Notes: generated from the letters alone by a model not told the origin. A stretch of DNA of 50,679 bases from an uncultured Alphaproteobacteria bacterium (GCA_913061155.1 CAJXSI010000005.1:1-50679), one strand, 5' to 3'; counted from the stretch's first letter, positions 20,054 through 30,655 are shown. Made by a program: numbers and translations.

Positions 20054-21870
20054 GCCTTTTACAAATTCACGAACCAGGAAAAACCCCCCAACCCCACGAA
20101 GAAAAATCTGTTGCCATAGGCATAGATCTGGGGACCACAAATTCTGTTGTCGGTTTTGCCGATGAAAAGGGGGTCCGCATCCTTTCCATTGATGGGCACA
20201 ATCTTGTCCCGTCTGCCGTTGGGATCAAAGATAAAAACTTTGTTATTGGAAAGGATGCCCTTAAACTAAGGGACAGTAATCCGCAGGATGTGATCACGTC
20301 TATTAAACGCTTGATAAGTTCAAGTGCAAAAGAAATTCCTTACTTTAATCATAAAATTGAAAACAAGGAACAAGATGCCATGGCTCTTGTAAAACTGGAG
20401 GATCAAATCCTAAACCCTGTTCACCTTTCCTCAGAAATCCTAAAATATTTAAAAAACAAGGTAAATGACAAAGTTGAAAATCAGATAAATCAATGTGTTA
20501 TCACCGTTCCGGCTTATTTCCCAGAATCTGCCCGTGTTGCAACAAAAGATGCTGCAAAGCTGGCTGGACTGGATGTTTTGCGTTTAATCAGTGAACCCAC
20601 AGCCGCCGCGCTTGCTTATAATCTGGATGAAGCAAAGGAAGGGTATTATCTGGTTTATGACCTTGGTGGGGGAACCTTTGATATCACCCTACTAAAGATG
20701 TCAAAAGGGGTTTTTCAAGTTATTGCAACAGGTGGAAACACCAGTATTGGTGGGGATGACATAGATTTTGAAATCGCCCATAACTTCAGTCAAAATCTTA
20801 AAGACCTTTCCCAATCTGGGCAGAAAAAATTACTGCAAATTTCAAAAGAGGCCAAAGAATTTTTATCGCAGAATCCTGATCGTTTGTGGAAAAATGGCAA
20901 ATATAAACTGTCTTATAATGACTTAGAAAAATTAAGTGAAAAAATTGTCAGTACAACAATTAAGGGGGTTAAAAACACCCTTATAGATGCAAAAATTACA
21001 GAAATATCAGATATTAATGAAATAATTCTTGTGGGGGGGTCAACCCGACTTCCCAGCATAAAAAATGCCTTAAAGGATTATTTTTCCAAAGAACCCTTGT
21101 GTTCAATTAATCCAGATGAGGTTGTTGCTTTGGGTGCCGCCCTTCAGGCACGTGCTTTAACTCATGGTAGTGATAAGTTACTTTTGGATGTAACGCCTTT
21201 ATCCCTGGGGCTTGAAACCATGGGGGGCATGATTGAAAAAGTAATCCCCAGAAATTCTGCCATTCCGTGTTCCATTGCCCAGGAATTCACAACTTATCAA
21301 GATGGCCAAAATGCTTTGTCGATCCATGTTTTACAAGGGGAACGGGAAATGGTCGATCAATGCCAATCCCTTGGTAAATTCATTCTTAAAGGTATCCCCC
21401 CAATGTCTGCAGGGATGGCCCGTATCCTTGTTACCTTTACATTGGATGCAGATGGTCTTTTGTCTGTCACAGCAAGGGAAAAAACCACGGGCATTCAGCA
21501 ATCCATCCACATAAAACCATCTTATGGGCTCTCCCATGAACAAATGGCAACCATGCTTAAAGAATCCTACGAACATGCAGAAGAAGATGTGAAACAGCGC
21601 CTGTTAACTGAAGCCTGTGTTGACGCACAACAAATTTTAAATGTCTTAACAACAGCGTTGGAAAATGATCGCGACTTGCTGTCGGAGGCAGAGTTCGACC
21701 AAATCAGAACCACAAGCAATGAACTTGCTGCCTTGCTTGAACACCCTGCCTTAGAAGACCGCAATAAGGTTGTCGGGGTCACAAAAAATCTTGAATCTTT
21801 AACACAAGAATTTGCCGAACGCCGCATCAACAAAGCGGTGAACAAAGCTTTGAAGGGGTCAGAAATTTAA
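20050..21870 (+). CDS. hscA: Hsp70-type chaperone HscA
   Basis: GIDLGTTNSVVGFA, DLGGGTFDITLL, LLLDVTPLSLGLETMGG. Confidence 0.96.
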   Translation: MSLLQIHEPGKTPQPHEEKSVAIGIDLGTTNSVVGFADEKGVRILSIDGHNLVPSAVGIKDKNFVIGKDALKLRDSNPQDVITSIKRLISSSAKEIPYFNHKIENKEQDAMALVKLEDQILNPVHLSSEILKYLKNKVNDKVENQINQCVITVPAYFPESARVATKDAAKLAGLDVLRLISEPTAAALAYNLDEAKEGYYLVYDLGGGTFDITLLKMSKGVFQVIATGGNTSIGGDDIDFEIAHNFSQNLKDLSQSGQKKLLQISKEAKEFLSQNPDRLWKNGKYKLSYNDLEKLSEKIVSTTIKGVKNTLIDAKITEISDINEIILVGGSTRLPSIKNALKDYFSKEPLCSINPDEVVALGAALQARALTHGSDKLLLDVTPLSLGLETMGGMIEKVIPRNSAIPCSIAQEFTTYQDGQNALSIHVLQGEREMVDQCQSLGKFILKGIPPMSAGMARILVTFTLDADGLLSVTAREKTTGIQQSIHIKPSYGLSHEQMATMLKESYEHAEEDVKQRLLTEACVDAQQILNVLTTALENDRDLLSEAEFDQIRTTSNELAALLEHPALEDRNKVVGVTKNLESLTQEFAERRINKAVNKALKGSEI

Positions 21871-21981
21871 TCCCCTTAAGAAAATTGGTTTTTTAGGTTG
21901 GCGCCGCAAACCCCATTTTTCTATAAATTCTGACATAAAGTATGTTGCTGAAGATTTAGAATTTCTGCAAGAAATCTACGC

Positions 21982-23496
21982 TTATTCCTTATCTTTCAAC
22001 ATTGGGTCGATGGCGATAAAGATCTGATGCCCATCACGATACAGTTTTAACAAAATTGGCTGTTCACAATTTTCTGTTAAAGCTTTGGTTAATTCTGCAT
22101 CTAATTCTTTCATTTCTGTCACTGCCTTGGTGTTAACTTCCATGACAACATCGCCGTTCATTATGGTGAATTTAGCCGCCAAGCCTGCATCTTTCACGTC
22201 AGCAATCAAAACACCCACAATCTTTGGATCGGTTACTTCAAATCGTTGGCGGAATTGCGGCGTTAGGTTTGTAAAGGCAAATTCCAGTTTGTCATTATAA
22301 ACGGTATCTTCGCGTTGAACTTTAAGTTTGCGCACTTCTTTAAAATCTTCATGGCTTTTATATTCTTGAACAATTGTTTTAAGATCTTGTTCTTTGCCAT
22401 CACGAATGACTTTAATAATAATTTCTTTGCCAATTTTAATATTGGAAACAACGCGCGGAAGGTCATTAAAGCCTTTAATATCCTTACCATCCACTTTCAA
22501 AATAATATCCCCAATTAACAAACCAGCATCCATGGCCGGCCCATCGATTGTTACACCCGTAACCATTGCCCCTTCTGGCTTATCTAACTTATAATATTTT
22601 GCAATTTCTTTACTGATGCTTTGGATCTGCACCCCAATCCAAGAGCGACGAACCTTCCCATGTTCAATTATGTTATTTGTGACACGTTTTGCGATTTTGG
22701 ATGGCACAGCAAATCCCATTGATTCAGCTTTACCCATCGGGGTTAAAATCGTTGCTGTGTTAATACCAACAACTTCGCCTTTTACATTTGTTAAAGGACC
22801 CCCAGAATTTCCTGGATTAATGGCTGCCTCGGTCTGTATAAACCCTTCGACATGCACATTTTTTTTGCTGACACGAATCTTTGGTGTGGCCAAATCACGC
22901 GCAACAAAGGAGACAACCCCCGTGGTTAATGTCCCCCCAAACCCATGCGGATTCCCAAGGGCCAGCACCCATTCCCCCAAACGTAACTTGGTGGAATCCC
23001 CCCATTTAAGGGGCGTAATATTTTTATCCGTTTCAATTTTTAAAACGGCCGTATCTGTACTTAAATCTTTGCCGACTATTTCTGCTTCAATAATTGTTTC
23101 ATCTGATAAAACAACTTTTACTTGAATGGCATCTTCAATATTGTGGGCATTGGTAACAATATAATAAGTTTTACCTTCTTTTTTTATGACAAACCCAGAT
23201 CCCAAAGCCCCCACACGCCTTGGCGCATTAATCAACGCTGTGCCAAAAATATCTTTTTTAGAATCAAAAAACAGATTTTGCGTTCGGTCAATCATAGCCC
23301 CCTCATCAGGGATTAAACTGACTGTCGCAATGTTCACCACTGAATCATTAATTTTGGCAGCAATTTCAGAAAACCCCCCTTTATAAAAACTGCTGGGGGT
23401 AATATTACTGACAGCGTAAAATGAATAGGTTCCAAAACCACCTAAGATTAAGGCCGTTAAAAAGACAATGACACGATTTCGCATTAATTTTCCCAT
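21982..23496 (-). CDS. degP: Do/DegP-DegQ family periplasmic serine protease with PDZ domains
   Basis: TNAHNIEDA (His), STDTAVLKI (Asp), INPGNSGGPL (Ser), two PDZ regions. Confidence 0.94.
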   Translation of the reverse strand: MGKLMRNRVIVFLTALILGGFGTYSFYAVSNITPSSFYKGGFSEIAAKINDSVVNIATVSLIPDEGAMIDRTQNLFFDSKKDIFGTALINAPRRVGALGSGFVIKKEGKTYYIVTNAHNIEDAIQVKVVLSDETIIEAEIVGKDLSTDTAVLKIETDKNITPLKWGDSTKLRLGEWVLALGNPHGFGGTLTTGVVSFVARDLATPKIRVSKKNVHVEGFIQTEAAINPGNSGGPLTNVKGEVVGINTATILTPMGKAESMGFAVPSKIAKRVTNNIIEHGKVRRSWIGVQIQSISKEIAKYYKLDKPEGAMVTGVTIDGPAMDAGLLIGDIILKVDGKDIKGFNDLPRVVSNIKIGKEIIIKVIRDGKEQDLKTIVQEYKSHEDFKEVRKLKVQREDTVYNDKLEFAFTNLTPQFRQRFEVTDPKIVGVLIADVKDAGLAAKFTIMNGDVVMEVNTKAVTEMKELDAELTKALTENCEQPILLKLYRDGHQIFIAIDPMLKDKE

Positions 23497-23501
23497 AAAA
23501 A

Positions 23502-24365
23502 TTATTTACTGTTTTTAAATGTATTCAAAAAATCCCCAGAATCAGGTGACAAAATATAACTTGTGTTTTCTGGTTTTAAAGATTTTTCATAGGCTTGTAA
23601 TGATCGATAAAATTCAAAAAAGTTTTTATCTTTAGCGTAAGCATCCGCATATATTTTGGCTGATTTCCCTTCCCCTTCACCACGTGATATTTTTGCATCT
23701 TTATCAGCATTGGCCAGGATAATTGCTTTTTCCCGATCTGCATTGGCGCGAATTTCTTCGCCTCTTTGACGTCCTAAGGCACGTTTTTTCTTTGCAATAC
23801 GGGCCCGTTCTGATTCCATTCTTTTAAAGACAGCTTGGCTGTTTTGTTCGGGCAAATCCACGCGACGAATACGAACATCAATAATTTTTATGCCCATACT
23901 TTCAACAGATTTTGCCACATCTTTTTGTACTTTCGCCATAATTTCATGGCGATTTTCAGAAAGCATTTCTTCAAAACTTGTCTGTCCCAAAATACCCCGC
24001 AAGGAAGAAGTTATCATGGCACTTAAACGAACCTTGGCTTGGGTTTCGTTTGTCAGCCTTTGATAAAACTGTAATGGATCTTCGATAATATATCGTGTAT
24101 AGGCATCAACGACCAAACGTCCTTTATCACTTGAAATAATTTGTTCTGGCGGTGTTGTATGCGCCAAAATGCGTTTATCATAAATTTGCAATGTTTCAAT
24201 AAAGGGTATTTTAAGATGCAATCCAGGTTCTTTAACCGTCCGTTTAGGTTCCCCAAACTGCAAAACCAACCCTTGAGTTGTGGGTGTAATGGTATAAAAT
24301 ATTTCTGTAATTAAAAATAATCCCAGAACTGCAGCAATAAGAAGTCCAACTAATGCCTTATTCAT
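23502..24365 (-). CDS. hflC: HflC protease modulator
   Basis: SPFH protein; GLVLQFGEPKRTVKEPGLHLKIPFIETLQIYDKR. Confidence 0.94.
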   Translation of the reverse strand: MNKALVGLLIAAVLGLFLITEIFYTITPTTQGLVLQFGEPKRTVKEPGLHLKIPFIETLQIYDKRILAHTTPPEQIISSDKGRLVVDAYTRYIIEDPLQFYQRLTNETQAKVRLSAMITSSLRGILGQTSFEEMLSENRHEIMAKVQKDVAKSVESMGIKIIDVRIRRVDLPEQNSQAVFKRMESERARIAKKKRALGRQRGEEIRANADREKAIILANADKDAKISRGEGEGKSAKIYADAYAKDKNFFEFYRSLQAYEKSLKPENTSYILSPDSGDFLNTFKNSK

Positions 24366-25395
24366 TTTTGCCCCCTTTCTTCAAAGCAGGTAACTGCATA
24401 TGCGGCAGAACCCCTTGATTTTTACTACTCATAACTATTTTTTCAGCCTTTTCTAAAACATGCTCCATTGTTTCATTATAAAGTCTTTTCTTCATAATTT
24501 CTGGGTGCTTTTTATATTCTTTTAAGACGGCCAAAAACTGACTTGCTGACCCTTCGGCTTCTGCGATAACGGCCTCTTTATACCCTTTTGCAGCGGCAAT
24601 AATTTTTGCAGCTTCCCCTCGGGCTTTGGGCAAAACATCGTTGGCATAAGCTTCGGCCTGGTTAATATAACGTTCCCGGTCAGAATCTGCCCGTAATGCT
24701 TCATAAAAGGCATCAACAACTTGTTCTGGGGGGTCAACGTTCTTTAAGTTTACTTCTGTAATGTAAACCCCTGCCCCATATTCATCCAATAATTCTTGTA
24801 ATTTCTTTTTCACAATTGTTTCGATTTCAACACGACCTTCGGAAAAAGTTGTGTCAATAGGCATTTGACCAACCGTATCACGCATAACACTTTCTGCTGC
24901 CTGTTTAATGGTTGTTTGGGTGTCACGTATGTGAAACAAAAATGCAATAGGGTCTTTAATACGCCATTGAACAACAAAGCTTAAATCAACAATATTGCGA
25001 TCCCCTGTTAAAATCATGCTTTCTTCTTTGGAACCAAAGCCAATATTAATTTGATTTGTTACCGTGATTTTTGGTTTTAAAACCTTGTCCACAGGGGAAG
25101 GAAGGTGATAGTGCCAACCGGCCTCTGTTGTTTCAACCCATTTCCCAAAGCGCAGAACAATCCCTTGTTCATCAGGATTAACCTGGTAAAAACCACTTAA
25201 AAGCCATCCACCAATTAAAAAGACGCCCAAGATCATACCTATAGAACGCATATCATTCGGATCTTTGTTAAAGAATGAATTTAAATTGAATTCAGGTTTT
25301 TCAGACGAAGACTTTCTTGAGGGCTGTTGAACTTGATCTTGTTCAGATTCATCCCCCCATGGTCCTGAATTTTTGAAAATATCTGTAATTTTCAT
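24358..25395 (-). CDS. hflK: HflK protease modulator
   Basis: SPFH protein; VNPDEQGIVLRFGKWVETTEAGWHYHLPSPVDKV; upstream of hflC. Confidence 0.95.
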   Translation of the reverse strand: MKITDIFKNSGPWGDESEQDQVQQPSRKSSSEKPEFNLNSFFNKDPNDMRSIGMILGVFLIGGWLLSGFYQVNPDEQGIVLRFGKWVETTEAGWHYHLPSPVDKVLKPKITVTNQINIGFGSKEESMILTGDRNIVDLSFVVQWRIKDPIAFLFHIRDTQTTIKQAAESVMRDTVGQMPIDTTFSEGRVEIETIVKKKLQELLDEYGAGVYITEVNLKNVDPPEQVVDAFYEALRADSDRERYINQAEAYANDVLPKARGEAAKIIAAAKGYKEAVIAEAEGSASQFLAVLKEYKKHPEIMKKRLYNETMEHVLEKAEKIVMSSKNQGVLPHMQLPALKKGGKNE

Positions 25396-25466
25396 GGGAA
25401 ACCTTTCATTTTGTTGTTACTTTAAGTTATAAGAAAATTTAAAGCAACCAAACTTTTTGAAATTTT

Positions 25467-26462
25467 ATGTTAGAAAAAAAACTTCTTACCCTATTAGAAA
25501 ACATTATTGACCCAACCTGTCAAAAAGATATTTTATCTGCCGGGTTAATTAAAAAACTTATCTTGGAAAAGGGGGTTGCCCATTATATTTTGGAAATCCA
25601 ACCCCAACACAAAGAAATTGCGTCTTCCCTTGAAACACAAATAAAAACCAAACTTATTCAACATTCTGATATTCAAAGCGTCAAAGGCATTACAACCCTT
25701 CAGTCAAAACCAAAGACCCAAACCAAAGAAAAAATTACCCTACCCTCCGTCAAGAAAATTATTGCTGTGGCCTCGGGGAAAGGCGGCGTTGGAAAATCAA
25801 CTGTGGCGGTTAACATTGCCTGCACCCTGGCTGAAAAAGGGTTCAAGGTGGGCATTATTGATTTGGATATTTATGGGCCATCCCTTCACCTTTTGTTGGG
25901 CATCGACGCAAAACCAGCCTTAAAAAATAATAAAATTGTCCCCATAGAAAAATACGGTATGCACTGTATTTCCATGGGCTTTATGATGGATAAAGACATA
26001 CCCGTTATTTGGCGGGGACCGATGGTTCAATCAGCCGTTAAACAGTTATTCCAAGATGTTTTGTGGCCAGATCTTGATTTTCTGATTGCCGACCTTCCGC
26101 CTGGAACTGGGGATGTTCAACTGACGCTTGCCCAATCCATTCCTTTAACGGGCGCCATTATTGTGACAACCCCCCAAGATTTGGCCTTGGCAGATGCCAT
26201 GAAAGGCCTTGAGATGTTCAAAAAAATGAATGTGCCAATTCTTGGGCTTGTTGAGAATATGAGTCATTTTGAATGCCCCCATTGTCATGAAAGCCTTGAC
26301 ATATTCGGGAAAACATCTTACCTACGGTCACAGGTAAATGTTATGGGAAAGATTCCTTTAGAGATAGGCATCAATCAATCACAAAAGGCAGGAACCCCTG
26401 CTGTTCTACAAAATTCCCATATCAAAAATATTTTTGATACCATTTGCACCCCCTTAGTATAG
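25467..26462 (+). CDS. mrp: Mrp/ApbC/NBP35 family Fe-S P-loop ATPase
   Basis: AVASGKGGVGKSTVAVNIA, DLPPGTGDVQLTLAQ, CPHC. Confidence 0.95.
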   Translation: MLEKKLLTLLENIIDPTCQKDILSAGLIKKLILEKGVAHYILEIQPQHKEIASSLETQIKTKLIQHSDIQSVKGITTLQSKPKTQTKEKITLPSVKKIIAVASGKGGVGKSTVAVNIACTLAEKGFKVGIIDLDIYGPSLHLLLGIDAKPALKNNKIVPIEKYGMHCISMGFMMDKDIPVIWRGPMVQSAVKQLFQDVLWPDLDFLIADLPPGTGDVQLTLAQSIPLTGAIIVTTPQDLALADAMKGLEMFKKMNVPILGLVENMSHFECPHCHESLDIFGKTSYLRSQVNVMGKIPLEIGINQSQKAGTPAVLQNSHIKNIFDTICTPLV

Positions 26463-26503
26463 TATTATTAAACAAGTAAAAAACGGATAAGAAAGAGATA
26501 AAG

Positions 26504-27538
26504 ATGAGAGAATTACTATATATCGCTACATTATTAGTGGTGTCCAATGAATCAATTTCTGCAGCTGGCGAAGTTCCTGTTACAGAATCCCGCGGCTTTT
26601 TTTCAAGAATTGGTAGAGGTATTGCCAAATGTTGTTGTGGCGGTAACCCCGATGCCTTGGCGGCTGCCTCTCGGCCAACAAGAGTCGCTGAAGATGCGCC
26701 TGCACACACCCCAGAACCTAAACCATTTAACAGATCAAGGGGAACCAGAGGCCTTCCCTCAGCTGGGACAGAAGAAAACTCCCCCGAAAGTACGGTTGCC
26801 GGTTCTTCTTCTTCAAAATTGACAGAAAGGGCATCCCCTGGAAGAATACCTGCCAGTTCTATAAGGAACATTCTTTTGAAGGTTCGCCCCCGAACACCAA
26901 GCGATATAAGCGATATAACAGAACCACAAGCTGCTGCCGCTGCAGCAGGGACACCTGGATCTGTCGCTCCAAGAGTTGGCGATAGAAACCCAAAAACTCT
27001 TCGGGCAGCACAAGCAGCTTGTGGACAGGAACATAGGCGTCGTATTCAAGAAGCTTCTGTGCGTGTCCTTCCTCCTGAGGTGCTTGCAGCCCTTGATGGC
27101 GTGCCCCATCAATCTATGCTAGCAGGACAGACACCTGCATTTTCAGATGATGAAAACAGTGATGCCGGCGATGATCACAGAAGGCAAGCTTGGGAGAAAT
27201 CTGAAGAAGAAGAAGTAAGACCTGCCGAACCTGCCGGTAAGGGTCGTGAATATCCAGTACAAGCAACCATTACCCAATTAGCTGATGCTGCGGCTGGGTT
27301 ACATGGTCCTGCGGCTGAATTACCTGGTCCTGCAGATGATAATAGCCAAGACGAGGACCCCCTTGCCTTACCTGTTGGACAAAATTCTATTTCAACAGAG
27401 GGATCTTTTTTCTCCGATGCCTCTGTTGAAACTTCTAATACCTCTGTAAAGACTACTGCTATCCCAGAATTTGTTGGTCCGTCAACAGGGCCGGGGGCTG
27501 CAGTTTTTACTGAAGATTCTATCCATAGCATGGAATAA
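26504..27538 (+). CDS. Hypothetical exported, Ala/Pro/Ser/Glu-rich low-complexity protein
   Basis: N-terminal hydrophobic segment MRELLYIATLLVVSNESISAA; long, probably disordered remainder; local GC rise. Confidence 0.65.
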   Translation: MRELLYIATLLVVSNESISAAGEVPVTESRGFFSRIGRGIAKCCCGGNPDALAAASRPTRVAEDAPAHTPEPKPFNRSRGTRGLPSAGTEENSPESTVAGSSSSKLTERASPGRIPASSIRNILLKVRPRTPSDISDITEPQAAAAAAGTPGSVAPRVGDRNPKTLRAAQAACGQEHRRRIQEASVRVLPPEVLAALDGVPHQSMLAGQTPAFSDDENSDAGDDHRRQAWEKSEEEEVRPAEPAGKGREYPVQATITQLADAAAGLHGPAAELPGPADDNSQDEDPLALPVGQNSISTEGSFFSDASVETSNTSVKTTAIPEFVGPSTGPGAAVFTEDSIHSME

Positions 27539-27568
27539 TTTGGGTTTAAAAGTCCGTTAAAGAATTTT

Positions 27569-29131
27569 TTAATCAGAAAGAATTTCTGGCAGATTCTTTG
27601 GCTGTTTTTTATGGGGGTTTTTCAGAAAGATAACAAAAGGAATCGATAAAATAACAACCCACATCATCAAAGCAAAATCATTTAAATAAGCAATTGTTGC
27701 GGCTTGTTTATTGATTTGTGAATCAATCATAAAAAGCCCCATAGCAGAGATACTTGATAAAGTTTGATCAAAATAATTTTCCATAAGCCCAACATTAAAG
27801 GGGGTTATATTTTCAGCTAAATATGAATGATTCATCTGACGGCCGGTACTGACTAAGGTCATAACAACAGAAACGCCGATGCTGCTTCCTAAGTTACGCA
27901 TTAGGCTAAATAATCCAGCTGCTTCGGTTCGATACTGTTGGTCTAAAGTTGCAAATGAAATTGTACTTAGGGGCACAAAAATCAACCCAAGCCCAAGCCC
28001 TTGAAAAAACCCTGTTTTAATTATTAAGAATGTCGGAACAAAACTATTAAACCCTGTCATTTCCCACAAAGAAACAGCAATAAGAATCAATCCTGTTACA
28101 ATTAATATACGGGGATCAATTCTTGAAGAAATCTGCCCAACAATAAACATGGAAATCATTGTTCCCAATCCCCGCGGCGCCATTGTTAACCCCACATCGA
28201 TAACGGGATATCCCATAATACTTTGCATATACGGCGGCAACAAAGCAATCGTTGCCAAAAGAATAATGCCGACAAAAAAGATAAAGAAAATTCCTGTCAT
28301 AAAATTCCGATCTAAGAAAATTTCAGGGCTTAAAAAAGGATGTTTGGCATATTTTGAATGCACGATAAAAATCCAAAAAGCAGCCAGGCCAGACCCCACA
28401 TAAATTATAATTTCCTTGGACTGAAACCAGTCTACCTGTTCGCCTCTATCTAAAACTAATTGAAGGCATCCAATCGTGATGGAAAGCATCCAAAACCCAA
28501 GCGTATCAAAAGGGCGTTCTTGCCGATCTGTTTCTGTCATAAAAGTTAGAATGCCTAAAAAGGAAATAATCCCCACAGGTACATTAATATAAAATACCCA
28601 GCGCCAACTATAATACTCGGTTAAATATCCCCCTAATGTAGGGCCAAGTATGGGCGCAAGCATAATGCCAACCCCCCACATTGCCATTGCAGAAGTATGT
28701 TTTTCTTTTGGATTAATATCCAAAAGCGTCGCCTGAGACAGGGGAACAAGGGCCGCCCCAAACACCCCCTGGAATAAACGAAAAACAACCATTTCTTCAA
28801 TTGAAGTTGCCATTCCGCAAAGAATCGAGGTTAAAGTAAACCCTGTAATTGAAACAAGAAATATATTTTTACGCCCATATCGTCCAGTTAACCAGCCTGT
28901 TGCAGGCGTCATAATGGCCGATGCCACAATATAAGAAGTCAACACCCACGTAACTTGATCCTGGGTAGACGATAAACTTCCCTGCATATGTGGCAAAGCA
29001 ACATTGGCAATTGTCGTGTCTAAAACTTGCATAATGGTTGCCAACATCACAGAGACAGTGATAAGCCCCTTATTTGCAACAGGTATGTACCCAGAAGATG
29101 ACATGATTTTAAGATCCAAACCATCGACCAA
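27569..29131 (-). CDS. emrB: DHA2 family MFS multidrug transporter (EmrB-like)
   Basis: MQVLDTTIANVALPHMQGSL, 14-TM architecture, downstream of emrA-like gene. Confidence 0.92.
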   Translation of the reverse strand: MVDGLDLKIMSSSGYIPVANKGLITVSVMLATIMQVLDTTIANVALPHMQGSLSSTQDQVTWVLTSYIVASAIMTPATGWLTGRYGRKNIFLVSITGFTLTSILCGMATSIEEMVVFRLFQGVFGAALVPLSQATLLDINPKEKHTSAMAMWGVGIMLAPILGPTLGGYLTEYYSWRWVFYINVPVGIISFLGILTFMTETDRQERPFDTLGFWMLSITIGCLQLVLDRGEQVDWFQSKEIIIYVGSGLAAFWIFIVHSKYAKHPFLSPEIFLDRNFMTGIFFIFFVGIILLATIALLPPYMQSIMGYPVIDVGLTMAPRGLGTMISMFIVGQISSRIDPRILIVTGLILIAVSLWEMTGFNSFVPTFLIIKTGFFQGLGLGLIFVPLSTISFATLDQQYRTEAAGLFSLMRNLGSSIGVSVVMTLVSTGRQMNHSYLAENITPFNVGLMENYFDQTLSSISAMGLFMIDSQINKQAATIAYLNDFALMMWVVILSIPFVIFLKNPHKKQPKNLPEILSD

Positions 29132-30149
29132 TACGGTTATGCACCGTATCTATTGTCACATAAGAACTCATCCCTGCGATTAAGTTTGGCCTATCTTTTT
29201 GACTTTCAAATTTAAGGTGAACCATAATGCGTTGCACAACCTTTACCCAATTGCCAGATGCATTTTGAGGCGGCAAAATTGAAAATTCAGACCCCGTTGC
29301 AGGTGTTATACTTATAACATCTGCTTTAAATTTTTTACCTGGATAAGCATCAATTTCAACCATGGCTGTTTGCCCTGGCGTTACATATGTAAGGTCGGTT
29401 TCTTTTAAATTTGCCTCTATCCATATGTTTTTATTATCCATAATGCTGAACAAAGGCCGTCCCGACAGGACATATTCCCCAGTTTCCATTTTTACATTAC
29501 TTGTTATGCCATCAAGGGGGGAAACGACCGTTGTTCTTTCCAAATCAAGTTTGGCCTTATCTAAGGATGCAACGGCCTGTTTGTAATCTGGATGATCTTC
29601 AACAGCGATCGTTGGGCACCCATTAAGACGGGCTAGAATAATAGATAATTCATATTTTTTAGAGGCTTCTTCTTCCAAAGATAAACGCCATTGATGTTTT
29701 ACTTTATCCGCCTTTGCAACAGAAACGGCTTTTGTCTTTTTAAGTGTTTGATAGCGTTTTTCTTCCTGTGTCCAATACCGCACGTCTTCTTGTGTTTTAG
29801 TTAATTCAGATAATTTTAAATAATATTCTGCGCGGATGCTTTCTATATTATTTTGAACTTTAGATAGATTTTCTTTTGCTTGCCTAACAGCTATTTCATA
29901 AGGCTGTGGATCAATGGTCAGCAAGACCTGTCCCTTTTCCACGAACTGATTGTCTTGAATATTGACGTGGATAACCTTTCCTGAAACTTCTGCTACAAGC
30001 AAAATTCTATGTGCCTTTAAATAAGCATTATCCGTTGAAACATAACGGCCCCCTGTTGTGTAGAAATAGATCGCGGCCAACACGATAATTATTGGAACAG
30101 AAAATAATAAAATGTGTTTCTTTTTTTTTAATTCAAATAATCGTTTCAT
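29109..30149 (-). CDS. emrA: HlyD/EmrA membrane fusion protein
   Basis: TGGRYVSTDNAYLKAHRILLVAEVSGKVIHVNIQDNQFVEKGQVLLTIDP. Confidence 0.93.
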   Translation of the reverse strand: MKRLFELKKKKHILLFSVPIIIVLAAIYFYTTGGRYVSTDNAYLKAHRILLVAEVSGKVIHVNIQDNQFVEKGQVLLTIDPQPYEIAVRQAKENLSKVQNNIESIRAEYYLKLSELTKTQEDVRYWTQEEKRYQTLKKTKAVSVAKADKVKHQWRLSLEEEASKKYELSIILARLNGCPTIAVEDHPDYKQAVASLDKAKLDLERTTVVSPLDGITSNVKMETGEYVLSGRPLFSIMDNKNIWIEANLKETDLTYVTPGQTAMVEIDAYPGKKFKADVISITPATGSEFSILPPQNASGNWVKVVQRIMVHLKFESQKDRPNLIAGMSSYVTIDTVHNRIGRWFGS

Positions 30150-30167
30150 AATGTTTTTCCTATAATA

Positions 30168-30596
30168 TTATTTAGACAAGTTTGATCTAACTTTAAGCAA
30201 TATTGATTTAAGCTGTTCTTGTTCTTCTATGGTTATATTCTTGAAGGCAACTTTTCTAACTTTTTGACCGATCAATTGCATTTGATTGATAACAGCGTCA
30301 ACTTTATCCGTTAAAAAAAGTTTCTTGGCACGTCTATCAAGTACGTCATCCTGTCGTTCAACCCATCCAGATGCCTCCAGACGATCAATCAGTCGGGCCA
30401 ATGTTATAGGCGCAACATCCAATAATTCTGCCAAGTCTATTTGGCGTATCCCATTATTGGTATATAAATAGGCTATTGCTGACCATTGAGCCCTGGTTAA
30501 TCCTGCAGATTTGGCTTGTTTATCAAAGTTATTTCTTTGAAGCCGTGCCACATCATTAAGAATGAATCCAATACTTTGATTCGGGTCAAATTTCAA
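30168..30596 (-). CDS. MarR family regulator
   Basis: LTRAQWSAIAYLYTNNGIRQIDLAELLDVAPITLARLIDRLEASGWVERQ. Confidence 0.93.
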   Translation of the reverse strand: MKFDPNQSIGFILNDVARLQRNNFDKQAKSAGLTRAQWSAIAYLYTNNGIRQIDLAELLDVAPITLARLIDRLEASGWVERQDDVLDRRAKKLFLTDKVDAVINQMQLIGQKVRKVAFKNITIEEQEQLKSILLKVRSNLSK

Positions 30597-30635
30597 TTTA
30601 ATTTCCTTCTAAAATAAAAACTTTACAATATAATA

Positions 30636-30655
30636 CTTATTATAAGCAAGCTTAT
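30636..30655. promoter_or_regulatory. Putative MarR operator upstream of marR-emrAB
   Basis: CTTAT-T-ATAAG-CAAG-CTTAT: three adjacent half-sites 40 nt upstream of marR. Confidence 0.4.

Noticed and set aside
22616-23125. 169-aa plus-strand ORF
   Set aside because: Fully antisense to degP, whose catalytic motifs are clear; shadow ORF.
26422-26871. 149-aa minus-strand ORF and similar ones at 26813-27112 and 27175-27531
   Set aside because: Shadow frames of the higher-GC low-complexity ORF 26504-27538; the plus frame is longer with a signal-like start.
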